7,149 nt of DNA. Origin: an uncultured Oscillibacter sp. (GTDB lineage: Bacteria; Bacillota; Clostridia; Oscillospirales; Oscillospiraceae). The notes beneath the pieces were generated by a model. The model did not search any database. It saw nothing but the letters and a program-made list of their open reading frames with translations, and was not told the origin of the DNA. Shown here piece by piece: positions 1-6,182 of this stretch (positions are counted from its first letter, which is position 1; every line of letters starts with the position of its first letter). A program made the translations under genes and the position numbers. Location: assembly GCA_904393855.1 (NCBI GenBank), contig CAJFNE010000098.1, positions 1 to 7,149 of the forward strand, read 5' to 3'.

Positions 1-384
1 AATGGTGGTCCGAATTGGTTTTTTATTCCGATTGGTGTGGTCATTTTATTGGGCGGTATTATCTGCTTGATGAAGTGCCGTCTGCAAGAACAGCACAGAA
101 AGCACCTGAAAACAAACGGCATTACAGTGGTCGGGAATGTTCAGTCTGTTCGACATTTAGTTTGGATTAACTGGAATACAAAGACATTTGTAAATTGGCC
201 CGGACAATGCTCTCCGTGGGTCGTTCAATGCTCCTACTGCTATGGTGGACGGACTTATACAGTTAAAAGCCTCCTGTCTTGGATTAAGCCAGCTACTGAT
301 TTTCAACAGCCCGTTATTTACCTTGATCCATACAATCCAGCTCATGCCTATGTGGATATGGATACGATTAAGTGGGAACTTTAA
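1..384 (+). CDS. Small membrane-anchored protein, DUF3592-like (5' end outside window)
   Basis: The frame is open from base 1 to the TAA at 382-384, so the start lies upstream and 127 residues are visible. The internal GTG at 37 falls inside a hydrophobic segment and is an unlikely start. Visible residues 6-24 form one membrane helix (Trp-Phe-Phe then Ile/Val/Leu/Gly), followed by a basic stretch (Lys, Arg, His, about 25-40) that suggests a cytoplasmic juxtamembrane region. The rest alternates short hydrophobic and polar stretches, with a Cys-Ser-Tyr-Cys pair near residue 77 and a closing VIYLDPYNPAHAYV motif. A G-x-V near the helix, a Y-x-G-x-x-Y strand and a final Y-x-P-x-N-P-x-x-A-x-V is the pattern I associate with DUF3592 proteins, whose function is unknown. 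Codon use is much less GC-rich than in every gene to the right, suggesting a different origin. The family assignment is from memory and moderate at best; that it is a real gene is likelier. Confidence 0.5.
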   Translation, partial: NGGPNWFFIPIGVVILLGGIICLMKCRLQEQHRKHLKTNGITVVGNVQSVRHLVWINWNTKTFVNWPGQCSPWVVQCSYCYGGRTYTVKSLLSWIKPATDFQQPVIYLDPYNPAHAYVDMDTIKWEL

Positions 385-665
385 TCCTCTTGAGTAAGAT
401 CACAAGCCGCACATATCTGCAGGCGTCTTTTGATTGATTCTACCAAACGAAACAATTGCATATAATCAGATAGGGATCGTCGTTTTCAAATAAGAAAATG
501 GCTGTCCCTTTATTGTGCCTGCCGGCAAATATTTGGTTAAAATGACGGAGTATTTCAATTCCCCTTGAAATCACGACTTCCCTTGAAAAGGGAGGCTGGT
601 TTCCCCGGCGATTCCGTCCATCATACTTTGCCCCTCGTCCCCATAAGGTGTTTGGAGAGGAGGGG
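385..665. other. AT-rich intergenic stretch with short palindromes and weak promoter-like boxes
   Basis: No convincing gene is present. A TATAAT at 461-466 has no good -35 at 16-18 bp. A TAAAAT at 538-543 has only a poor TTGTGC (513-518) with a 19-bp spacer, but a perfect 10-bp palindrome CAAATATTTG (526-535) lies between them, where an operator could sit. An 8-bp palindrome TGCCGGCA (520-527) abuts it. Two near-identical motifs, TTCCCCTTGAAA (559-570) and TTCCCTTGAAAA (578-589), follow 19 bp apart. The second forms a small hairpin with AAGGGAGG (577-595). The promoter of the flippase at 666 should lie here, but I cannot place it with confidence. Composition changes from AT-rich to GC-rich at about 590-640. 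Confidence 0.5.
577..595. repeat. Small inverted repeat with partial upstream copy
   Basis: CTTCCCTT (577-584), a GAA loop and AAGGGAGG (588-595) pair over 8 bp including one G-T wobble. The left half with its loop is repeated imperfectly at 559-570 (TTCCCCTTGAAA). No T-run follows, so it is not a clear terminator. It could be a remnant of a dispersed palindromic repeat; this is inference. Confidence 0.35.
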
Positions 666-2156
666 ATGCGGTTGCGCCTCAGTATGTTCTACAGCACGCT
701 GCTGCTGACGGGGGTCAATCTGCTGCTGCGGCTGGCGGGCACGGTCTTTCAGGTGTATCTCTCGGACCGCATCGGGGCCGCCGGAGTGGGACTGCTGCAG
801 CTGGTGCTGTCCGTGGCCCTGCTGGCGGAGACCGCCGGTGTCGCGGGCGTGCGGACCACCGCCATGTACCTCTCCGCCGAGGAGCTGGGGAGGAAGCACC
901 CCGGCCGGATTCCCCGCATCCTCTCCCACTGCTCCGTCTACAGCCTGGTGTGCAGCTGCGCCGTGGGGGTGGCGCTGTATTTCGGCGCACCGCTGCTGGC
1001 CCAGCAGTGGATTGGGGATATCCGGACAGCGGGGGCCCTGCGGCTGTTTGCCTGCTTTTTGCCGGTGGAGTGCCTGTGCGGTGTGCTGCGGGGATATTTC
1101 ACCGCAGCGGAGCGGATTGGGACCCTGGCGGTGGTCGGCATTGGGGAGCAGCTGTGCTCCATGGCTGTCACGGTGGCCGCGCTGATGGGCTGGGCGGGGG
1201 AGGACCCGGTCCGGGCCTGTCAGGCGGTGGTCTTCGGGGTCGGGGTGAGCGCGTGCTTCACCCTGGCCTGCCTGGGACTGCTGCGGCCCCGGAGCGGGGA
1301 GAGGCGGCCCGCCGGGCCGTCTCCGGTCTGGCGGATGCTGCGCATCGCCGTCCCGCTGGCGCTGGCGGATGACCTGAAGGCCGGGCTCTCCGCGGCGGAG
1401 AAGCTGGTGATCCCCCGGGGACTGGCCCTCCACCCCGGCACGCGGGCGCCCATGGCCTCTTTCGGCGTGGTGTCCGGCATGGTGATGCCGGTGCTGATGC
1501 TCCCGGCAGCCATCCTGTTCTCCCTGGCGGAGTTGCTGATCCCGGAGCTGGCCCGGTGCGCCGCCGTGGGCAGCCGCCGCCGGATCCGCTACCTGACCCG
1601 GCGCAGCCTGCGGATGGGGATGCTGTACGGCCTCTGGTGCGGGGGACTGCTGTTCCTGCTGGCGGGCCCTTTGTGCGAGACCCTCTATGACAGCCAGGAT
1701 GCGGGGAAGTACCTGATGCTCTTCGCCCCCCTGGCCCCCATGCTCTACTGTGACGCCCTGACCGACGCCATGACCAAGGGCCTGGGCCAGCAGGAGAGCT
1801 GCGTGCGGTACAACATCGTGACCTCCGCCCTGGACCTGGGGCTGCTGCTGGTGCTGCTGCCCCGCTGGGGGATGCTGGGATACTTTGTCAGCTTCCTGGT
1901 CTCCCATCTGCTGAACTTCGCCTTGAGCATCCGGCAGCTCCTGAAGACAGCCGGTATCACCGTCTCCCTCCGCCGGCTGCTTCTGGCGGGGCTGGCGACC
2001 CTGGCGGGAGTGGGCGCGGCCCTGCTGTTTGCGGGAGCGGGGGCGCGGGCGGCGGTGTTCCTGGCGGTGAGCTGGGTGCTGTTCTGGTGCTCCGGCACCC
2101 TCCGGCGGGAGGACCTGCACTGGGCCCGGGGGTTGCTGCGCACCCGCCGCAGATAG
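666..2156 (+). CDS. SpoVB-like MOP-superfamily lipid/oligosaccharide flippase
   Basis: This encodes a 496-residue polytopic membrane protein of the MOP flippase superfamily, polysaccharide-biosynthesis/SpoVB branch. Such proteins flip lipid-linked sugar precursors across the cytoplasmic membrane; SpoVB acts in spore cortex peptidoglycan synthesis. Hydrophobic helices recur along the whole length, about 14 as expected for this branch. Recognisable family signatures are the N-terminal helix pair with VFQVYLSDRIGAAGVGLLQL (about 28-47), GVLRGYFTAAERIG (139-152), the central LPAAILFSLAELLIPELAR (279-297) and TKGLGQQESCVRYNI (370-384). Length is close to SpoVB (about 500-520), so it is not truncated. 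I chose ATG 666 because GGAG at 654-657 sits 8 nt upstream; the in-frame GTG at 648 has no Shine-Dalgarno. It stands alone between an AT-rich gap and a stem-loop. The exact substrate is not deducible; O-antigen/teichoic precursor export is possible instead of a sporulation role. Confidence 0.88.
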   Translation: MRLRLSMFYSTLLLTGVNLLLRLAGTVFQVYLSDRIGAAGVGLLQLVLSVALLAETAGVAGVRTTAMYLSAEELGRKHPGRIPRILSHCSVYSLVCSCAVGVALYFGAPLLAQQWIGDIRTAGALRLFACFLPVECLCGVLRGYFTAAERIGTLAVVGIGEQLCSMAVTVAALMGWAGEDPVRACQAVVFGVGVSACFTLACLGLLRPRSGERRPAGPSPVWRMLRIAVPLALADDLKAGLSAAEKLVIPRGLALHPGTRAPMASFGVVSGMVMPVLMLPAAILFSLAELLIPELARCAAVGSRRRIRYLTRRSLRMGMLYGLWCGGLLFLLAGPLCETLYDSQDAGKYLMLFAPLAPMLYCDALTDAMTKGLGQQESCVRYNIVTSALDLGLLLVLLPRWGMLGYFVSFLVSHLLNFALSIRQLLKTAGITVSLRRLLLAGLATLAGVGAALLFAGAGARAAVFLAVSWVLFWCSGTLRREDLHWARGLLRTRRR

Positions 2157-2168
2157 GCGGCGGAGCCG

Positions 2169-2204
2169 GGGGAATCGGCGGGTCAAAAAGCCCGCTGATT
2201 CCCC
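2169..2204 (+). terminator. Strong stem-loop downstream of flippase gene (no T-run)
   Basis: GGGGAATCGGCGGG (2169-2182) pairs with CCCGCTGATTCCCC (2191-2204) over 14 bp with a single G-T wobble, leaving an 8-nt A-rich loop. It begins 12 bases after the flippase stop and ends 24 bases before the next -35 box. Position suggests a transcript end, but no run of Ts follows. It may instead protect the mRNA 3' end or be a weak or factor-dependent terminator. Confidence 0.45.
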
Positions 2205-2228
2205 AGTTACATTTGGTGATAATGTGAG

Positions 2229-2257
2229 TTGACAAAGCCGGGGCGCGTCAGTATAAT
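2229..2257 (+). promoter_or_regulatory. Perfect-consensus sigma-A promoter for the MATE-PstA frame
   Basis: TTGACA (2229-2234), 17-bp spacer, TATAAT (2252-2257): both hexamers and the spacer are exact consensus. The expected transcription start is about 2264, only 3 bases before the ATG at 2267. That ATG would be nearly leaderless, so translation from ATG 2300 is favoured. Confidence 0.85.
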
Positions 2258-2299
2258 CTCCTCCGCATGAATGGAAACCACTGTGGGAGGAGGGAGCGC

Positions 2300-3985
2300 A
2301 TGGAGCGTGCCGTGCCAGCGGAGAACCTGTTTGATCTGGAGAGCGTCGGGGCGGTGCTGCTGCGGATCGCGCCGCCGGTGATGGTGGCCCAGCTGATCCA
2401 GTCCCTGTACAATATCGTGGACAGCTACTTTGTGGGCCAGTTCTCCGGGGACGGGCTGACCGCCCTCTCCATCATCTACCCGATCCAGCTGATTGTCACG
2501 GCCATCGCGGTGGGCACCGGCGTGGGCGTCAACACCCTGATCTCCCGGTACGACGGCCAGGGCAAGCGGGGGGAGGCCCAGGGGACCGCGGGCACCGGCA
2601 CCCTGCTGGCGGTGATCAGCTGGCTGCTCTTCGCGGTCCTCAGCGCCGTGATCATGACCCCCTTCGCCCGGGCCTCCACGGAGTCCCCCCAGGTAGCGGA
2701 GTACACCGTGACCTATGGCCTGATCGTCTGCATCGGCAGCCTGGGCGTCTTCCTGGAGAGCACCTGGAGCAAGGTGCACCAGGCCCGGGGCAATATGCGC
2801 CTGCCCATGATCGCCCAGGTCTCAGGCGCTCTCACCAACATCGTGCTGGACCCCATCCTGATCTTCGGCTGGGGGCCTGTCCCGGAGCTGGGTGTGGCCG
2901 GTGCCGCCTACGCCACGGTGGCGGGGCAGGTGCTGGCGGCGGTGATCACCTGCTCCGGCTTCCACCGACCGCCGCCCCTGCGGCAGGCGCTGTCCTACGC
3001 GGGGCGCATCTACCGGCTGGGGTATCCCTCCATCCTGATGCAGATGCTGTTCACCGTTTACATCATGGCGCTGAACCTGATCCTGGCGGGCTTCTCGGAT
3101 GACGCGGTGACGGTCCTGGGCCTCTACTATAAAATTCAGTCCTTCTTCTTCATCCCGCTGGCGGGGCTGCAGACCTGCATCGTCCCTTTCCTCAGCTACA
3201 CCTATGCCAAAGGGGCCTACCAGCGGTGTCAGCAGATCGTGAAGGACTCCATCCTGGTGGCGATGATTTTTATGCTGGTGGGTGTGGCCTGCTTTGAGCT
3301 GATCCCCGAGCCGCTGCTCCGGATCTTTACCTCCGACGCCCAGGTACTGGAGATCGGCGCCCACGCCTTTCACATCATCGGCGTCAGCTTTGTGCCCGCC
3401 GTGCTCTCCCTGATCTTCCCGGTGTTTTTCCAGGCCATCGGCGCCGCGCTGCCCAGCGTGCTGCTCTCCCTGACCCGGCAGATCTTCTGCCTGATCCCGG
3501 TGTTCTGGCTGTTCTCCCGGATCGGCCTGGGCTATGCCTGGTTCGCCTTCCCCGTGGCGGAGACGGTGACGGGGACGCTGGGCCTGGCGCTCTACTTCCA
3601 CCGCCTTCGGATGTGGCACCTCTACGAGGCGCCTCAGGAGCGGAACCGCAAAGGAGCTGTTGTTATGAAAATGATCACTGCCATCATCAGCAAGAAGGAC
3701 ACCGGCGAGGTGTGCGCCGCCCTGACGGAGGCCGGTTTCTACTTCACCCGGATGGCCTCCACCGGCGGGTTCCTCACCGGCGGCAACACGACCCTCCTGA
3801 TCGGTACGGAGGACGACCGGGTACAGCGGGCCATCGAGGTGATCCGCCAGCACTGCTCCCGCCGGACGGAGACGATCTCCTCCACGGTGCAGCTGGCCAC
3901 GCCGTCCACGGCGTCTCCCACGGAGGTCACGGTGGGAGGAGCCACGCTGTTCGTGTCCGACGTGACGCAGTTCGAGAAAATTTGA
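2300..3985 (+). CDS. MATE-family transporter fused in frame to a PstA/DarA c-di-AMP receptor domain
   Basis: Residues 1-440 are a full MATE-type Na+/H+-coupled multidrug/metabolite exporter of the cytoplasmic membrane. The N-terminal family block is PPVMVAQLIQSLYNIVDSYF (25-44). The RGN-x-R-L-P-M and LTNIVLDPILIFG block (163-190) and about 12 hydrophobic helices complete it. A polar linker (441-455) leads, without a stop, into residues 456-561, which match the PstA/DarA (DUF970) PII-like receptor of c-di-AMP nearly end to end. That domain shows the MKMITAIISKKD start strand, the STGGFLTGGNTTLLIG loop (487-502) and the C-terminal EVTVGGATLFV strand. Stand-alone members are about 109 residues, so the domain is complete. 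Start: ATG 2300 has AGGAGG at 2288-2293, 6 nt away; ATG 2267 is too close to the promoter. The unit has its own promoter and terminator. Inference: c-di-AMP may gate or report on the transporter. The junction keeps a ribosome site and a one-base alternative reading (see findings), so fusion versus overlapping pair is unresolved. Confidence 0.8.
   Translation: MERAVPAENLFDLESVGAVLLRIAPPVMVAQLIQSLYNIVDSYFVGQFSGDGLTALSIIYPIQLIVTAIAVGTGVGVNTLISRYDGQGKRGEAQGTAGTGTLLAVISWLLFAVLSAVIMTPFARASTESPQVAEYTVTYGLIVCIGSLGVFLESTWSKVHQARGNMRLPMIAQVSGALTNIVLDPILIFGWGPVPELGVAGAAYATVAGQVLAAVITCSGFHRPPPLRQALSYAGRIYRLGYPSILMQMLFTVYIMALNLILAGFSDDAVTVLGLYYKIQSFFFIPLAGLQTCIVPFLSYTYAKGAYQRCQQIVKDSILVAMIFMLVGVACFELIPEPLLRIFTSDAQVLEIGAHAFHIIGVSFVPAVLSLIFPVFFQAIGAALPSVLLSLTRQIFCLIPVFWLFSRIGLGYAWFAFPVAETVTGTLGLALYFHRLRMWHLYEAPQERNRKGAVVMKMITAIISKKDTGEVCAALTEAGFYFTRMASTGGFLTGGNTTLLIGTEDDRVQRAIEVIRQHCSRRTETISSTVQLATPSTASPTEVTVGGATLFVSDVTQFEKI
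3665..3985 (+). CDS. darA: PstA/DarA cyclic-di-AMP receptor module, possible separate product from internal start
   Basis: ATG 3665 opens the exact canonical N-terminus of the PstA/DarA family and lies 8 nt after AAAGGAG (3650-3656), a good ribosome binding site inside the longer frame. A 106-residue soluble protein would result. PstA/DarA proteins are cytosolic homotrimers that bind c-di-AMP between subunits; their downstream targets are poorly known. The conserved loop reads STGGFLTGGNTTLLIG at residues 32-47, with F36, L37, N41 and G47 in the same numbering as S. aureus PstA (recalled from memory). The second half has DDRVQRAIEVIRQHC (50-64), a variable loop (about 65-83) and VGGATLFV near the C-terminus. 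Residues 26-27 are Tyr-Phe, where I recall Arg-Ala in S. aureus, so affinity could differ. It could be made only as part of the fusion, only separately, or both ways. Confidence 0.5.
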   Translation: MKMITAIISKKDTGEVCAALTEAGFYFTRMASTGGFLTGGNTTLLIGTEDDRVQRAIEVIRQHCSRRTETISSTVQLATPSTASPTEVTVGGATLFVSDVTQFEKI

Positions 3986-4001
3986 GAGTGGGTTTCCTGT
4001 G

Positions 4002-4032
4002 CGCAGGCCGGTGCTCCGGCCTGCGTTTTTTT
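4002..4032 (+). terminator. Intrinsic terminator after the MATE-PstA frame
   Basis: CGCAGGCCGG (4002-4011) and CCGGCCTGCG (4016-4025) form a perfect 10-bp stem with a 4-base loop, followed directly by seven Ts (4026-4032). It starts 16 bases after the stop codon and separates this unit from the two-component operon. Confidence 0.95.
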
Positions 4033-4056
4033 GCGGGGAACGCCGCTCCATTCCCC

Positions 4057-4085
4057 TTGCACTGGGGGAGAAATCATCCTATAAT
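4057..4085 (+). promoter_or_regulatory. Sigma-A promoter of the two-component operon
   Basis: TTGCAC (4057-4062, 4 of 6 consensus bases), 17-bp spacer, TATAAT (4080-4085, perfect). The expected start is about 4092, giving a leader of about 32 nt to ATG 4124. No 11-bp direct repeat like that at 6183-6204 is visible here, so autoregulation is not evident. Confidence 0.8.
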
Positions 4086-4123
4086 AGGGGCGATCTGAAG
4101 GATAGAAGGGAGTCTGAGCGCAT

Positions 4124-4801
4124 ATGCGGATTCTGGTGGTGGAGGATGAGCGGGATCTGAACCGGATTCTCACCAAGACGCTGACCAAGGCGGGCTACAC
4201 CGTGGACGGCTGCTATGACGGGGAGGAGGTCCAGGACCACCTGCGGGGAGCGGAGTACGACGCCATTTTGATGGATGTCATGATGCCGAAGAAGGACGGC
4301 TTTACCCTGGTGGCGGAGCTGCGGGCCCAGGGGGTGGACACGCCGGTGCTCTTCCTCACCGCCCGGGACAGTGTGGCGGACCGGGTCCAGGGATTGGACC
4401 TGGGGGCCGATGACTATCTGGTGAAGCCCTTTGACTTTGACGAGCTGCTGGCCCGCATCCGGGCCATGACCCGCAAGCACGTGGGCAACCGCAGCAACCT
4501 CTTCACCGTGGGGGACCTGACGGTGGACACCCGGAAGCAGACGGCGGAGCGGGCCGGCCGGGAGATCGCCCTCTTGCCCAAGGAGTTTGCCATCCTGGAG
4601 CACCTGATCCGCAACAAGGGCGTGGTGGTCTCCCGGGAGCAGCTGGAGGACCGGATCTGGAACTATGAGTACACCGGCAGCTCCAACAATGTGGACGTTT
4701 ACATGAGCCGCCTGCGGAAGAAAATCGACGAGGGCTTTGACACGAAGCTGATCCACACCGTCCGGGGCGCCGGATGGGTGCTGCGGGAGGGGACGCCATG
4801 A
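4124..4801 (+). CDS. OmpR/PhoB-family response regulator
   Basis: This is a 225-residue cytoplasmic transcription factor. The receiver domain (1-115) has the acidic pair E7-D8, phosphoacceptor D51 (in ILMDVMMPKKDG), switch T79 and the invariant K101 in VKPF. The winged-helix DNA-binding domain (about 126-222) shows LLPKEFAILEHLI, the recognition-helix region NNVDVYMSRLRKKI and the wing VRGAGWVL, all typical of OmpR/PhoB regulators, which bind tandem direct repeats as dimers. Length is normal and no key residue is missing. ATG 4124 is the family start; AAGGGAG at 4106-4112 is 11 nt upstream, slightly long. It overlaps the kinase start by ATGA, so the two are co-transcribed and translationally coupled. 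The probable target is the direct-repeat element at 6183-6204. The stimulus is unknown. Confidence 0.95.
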   Translation: MRILVVEDERDLNRILTKTLTKAGYTVDGCYDGEEVQDHLRGAEYDAILMDVMMPKKDGFTLVAELRAQGVDTPVLFLTARDSVADRVQGLDLGADDYLVKPFDFDELLARIRAMTRKHVGNRSNLFTVGDLTVDTRKQTAERAGREIALLPKEFAILEHLIRNKGVVVSREQLEDRIWNYEYTGSSNNVDVYMSRLRKKIDEGFDTKLIHTVRGAGWVLREGTP

Positions 4802-6168
4802 GAAGACGATCCGTCAAAGTCCGCCTGACCATCTGGTATACCGCGCTCATGGTGCTGATGGCGGCCCTGGTGCTGGCCTTTGTGGCGATGATCAGCAGCT
4901 CCGTGGCCTCCCAGTCCTCCCGAACCTACCTCTCCCAGGTGGTGCGGGGCAACCTGGATCAGGTGTCCCTGGTGGACGGAAGCCTGCAGCTGGGGGAGGA
5001 GTTCACCTTCCTGCAGGACGGGGTGTATACGGTGGTTTACAGCCAGAGCGGGGCCCTGCTGGCGGGACAGCTGCCGCAGCCCTTCTCCACCGTGTCGGAG
5101 CCCTTCGTCAACGGCCTGACCCGCCCGGTAGACACGGACCAGGGGGAATACTACGTGCTGGACTTCTGGGTGCCCTCCGGCTGGGAGAGCGGCGTTTGGG
5201 TCCGGGGACTGATGGAAGTCTCCGAGGGCAACCGGACCCTGTACAGCCTGCTGCTGGCGGCGGCCATCGCCATGCCGGGTTTCATCCTGCTGGCGGCCCT
5301 GGGCGGCTACTGGCTGGTCCGCCGGGCCTTCCGCCCGCTGGACGCCATCAATGCCACCGCCTCCGCCATCAACGAGGGGCGGGACTTGTCCGCCCGGATC
5401 GGCGCCATGCCGGGACATGGGGAGTTCACCCAGCTGGCCGGCAATTTTGACCGGATGCTGGAGCGGCTGGAGCGGGCCTTTGAGGCGGAGAAGCAGTTCA
5501 CCGCCGACGCCTCCCACGAGCTGCGCACCCCGGTGACGGTGATTCTGAGCGCCTGTGAGTACGCGGAGAAATACGGCGAGACGCCGGAGGAGCGGCAGGA
5601 GACCCTCCAGACCATCCACCGGCAGGGCAGGAAGATGGCGGACCTCATCAGCCAGCTGCTGCAGATGACCCGGATGGACCAGGGCACGGAGGCGGCCCAG
5701 CTGGAGCGGACCGATCTGACGGACCTGGTCCGCGGCCTGTGTGAGGAACAGGGGGAGCTGGGCCGGCGGCTGATCCCGGACCTCCAGGAGGGGGTGACGG
5801 CCCAGGCCAACCGGCCGCTGCTGTCCCGCCTCCTGCAGAATCTGATTGATAACGCTGAGAAGTATGGCGCGCCCGGCGGCCGCATCTGGGTGACCCTCCG
5901 CCGGGAGACGGGGGAGATCCGCCTCACCGTCCGGGACGAGGGACCCGGGATTCCCCCGGACCAGCAGGAGAAGATATGGCAGCGGTTCTACCAGGTGGAC
6001 CCCTCCCGGGGCGGGGACCGGGGCGCCGGGCTGGGGCTTTCCATCGTGCAGCAGATCGCCCGGGTCCACGGCGGGACCATGACGCTGGAGAGTGTTCCCG
6101 GCCGGGGCAGCGCGTTCACCCTCCACCTGCCGGAGGGCGGCGCATCCCTGCCGGGGAAAAATATTTAA
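4798..6168 (+). CDS. Sensor histidine kinase, partner of the upstream response regulator
   Basis: This is a 456-residue membrane-bound kinase. TM1 (about 12-34), an extracellular sensor domain of about 110 residues (35-147, no family I recognise), TM2 (about 148-174) and a HAMP linker (about 175-227) come first. The dimerisation/phosphoacceptor box follows with H240 in ASHELRTP. The ATPase domain has the N box QNLIDNAEKYG (347-357), G1 DEGPGI (380-385), F box RFYQVD (396-401) and G2 GAGLGL (409-414), and is complete. By analogy it autophosphorylates H240 and passes the phosphate to D51 of the regulator. Start: ATG 4798 overlaps the regulator stop and follows GGGAGGGG (4785-4792) by 5 nt; the in-frame ATG 4774 lies inside the regulator gene without a good site. 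The lipoprotein encoded next may be an output or a periplasmic-face modulator (inference from position). Confidence 0.95.
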   Translation: MRRRSVKVRLTIWYTALMVLMAALVLAFVAMISSSVASQSSRTYLSQVVRGNLDQVSLVDGSLQLGEEFTFLQDGVYTVVYSQSGALLAGQLPQPFSTVSEPFVNGLTRPVDTDQGEYYVLDFWVPSGWESGVWVRGLMEVSEGNRTLYSLLLAAAIAMPGFILLAALGGYWLVRRAFRPLDAINATASAINEGRDLSARIGAMPGHGEFTQLAGNFDRMLERLERAFEAEKQFTADASHELRTPVTVILSACEYAEKYGETPEERQETLQTIHRQGRKMADLISQLLQMTRMDQGTEAAQLERTDLTDLVRGLCEEQGELGRRLIPDLQEGVTAQANRPLLSRLLQNLIDNAEKYGAPGGRIWVTLRRETGEIRLTVRDEGPGIPPDQQEKIWQRFYQVDPSRGGDRGAGLGLSIVQQIARVHGGTMTLESVPGRGSAFTLHLPEGGASLPGKNI

Positions 6169-6182
6169 AAAGTTTTTTCCAT

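Noticed and set aside
440..574. 44-codon minus-strand frame in the left gap, GTG start
   Set aside because: The translated peptide looks moderately protein-like, but a frame this short is expected by chance and no ribosome site or family resemblance was found.
621..2186. Long minus-strand open frame opposite the flippase
   Set aside because: Its predicted protein is rich in Gln, Pro, His, Gly and Arg with no fold signal. It is the usual antisense shadow of a GC-rich gene, and the + strand reading has clear family motifs and a ribosome site.
2822..4051. Long minus-strand open frame opposite MATE-PstA
   Set aside because: Low-complexity His/Gln/Gly/Arg composition, and it runs across a good + strand terminator; shadow of the real gene.
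4051..4069. TTCCCC...GGGGGA inverted repeat around the -35 of the two-component operon
   Set aside because: Short and simple in sequence, expected often in GC-rich DNA; no second copy to support an operator.
4699..6126. Long minus-strand open frame opposite the kinase
   Set aside because: Same shadow composition; the + strand encodes all kinase boxes.
6155..6180. GGAAAAA...TTTTTCC inverted repeat as terminator after the kinase
   Set aside because: The 7-bp stem is almost all A-T with a 12-base loop and overlaps the kinase stop; too weak to call.
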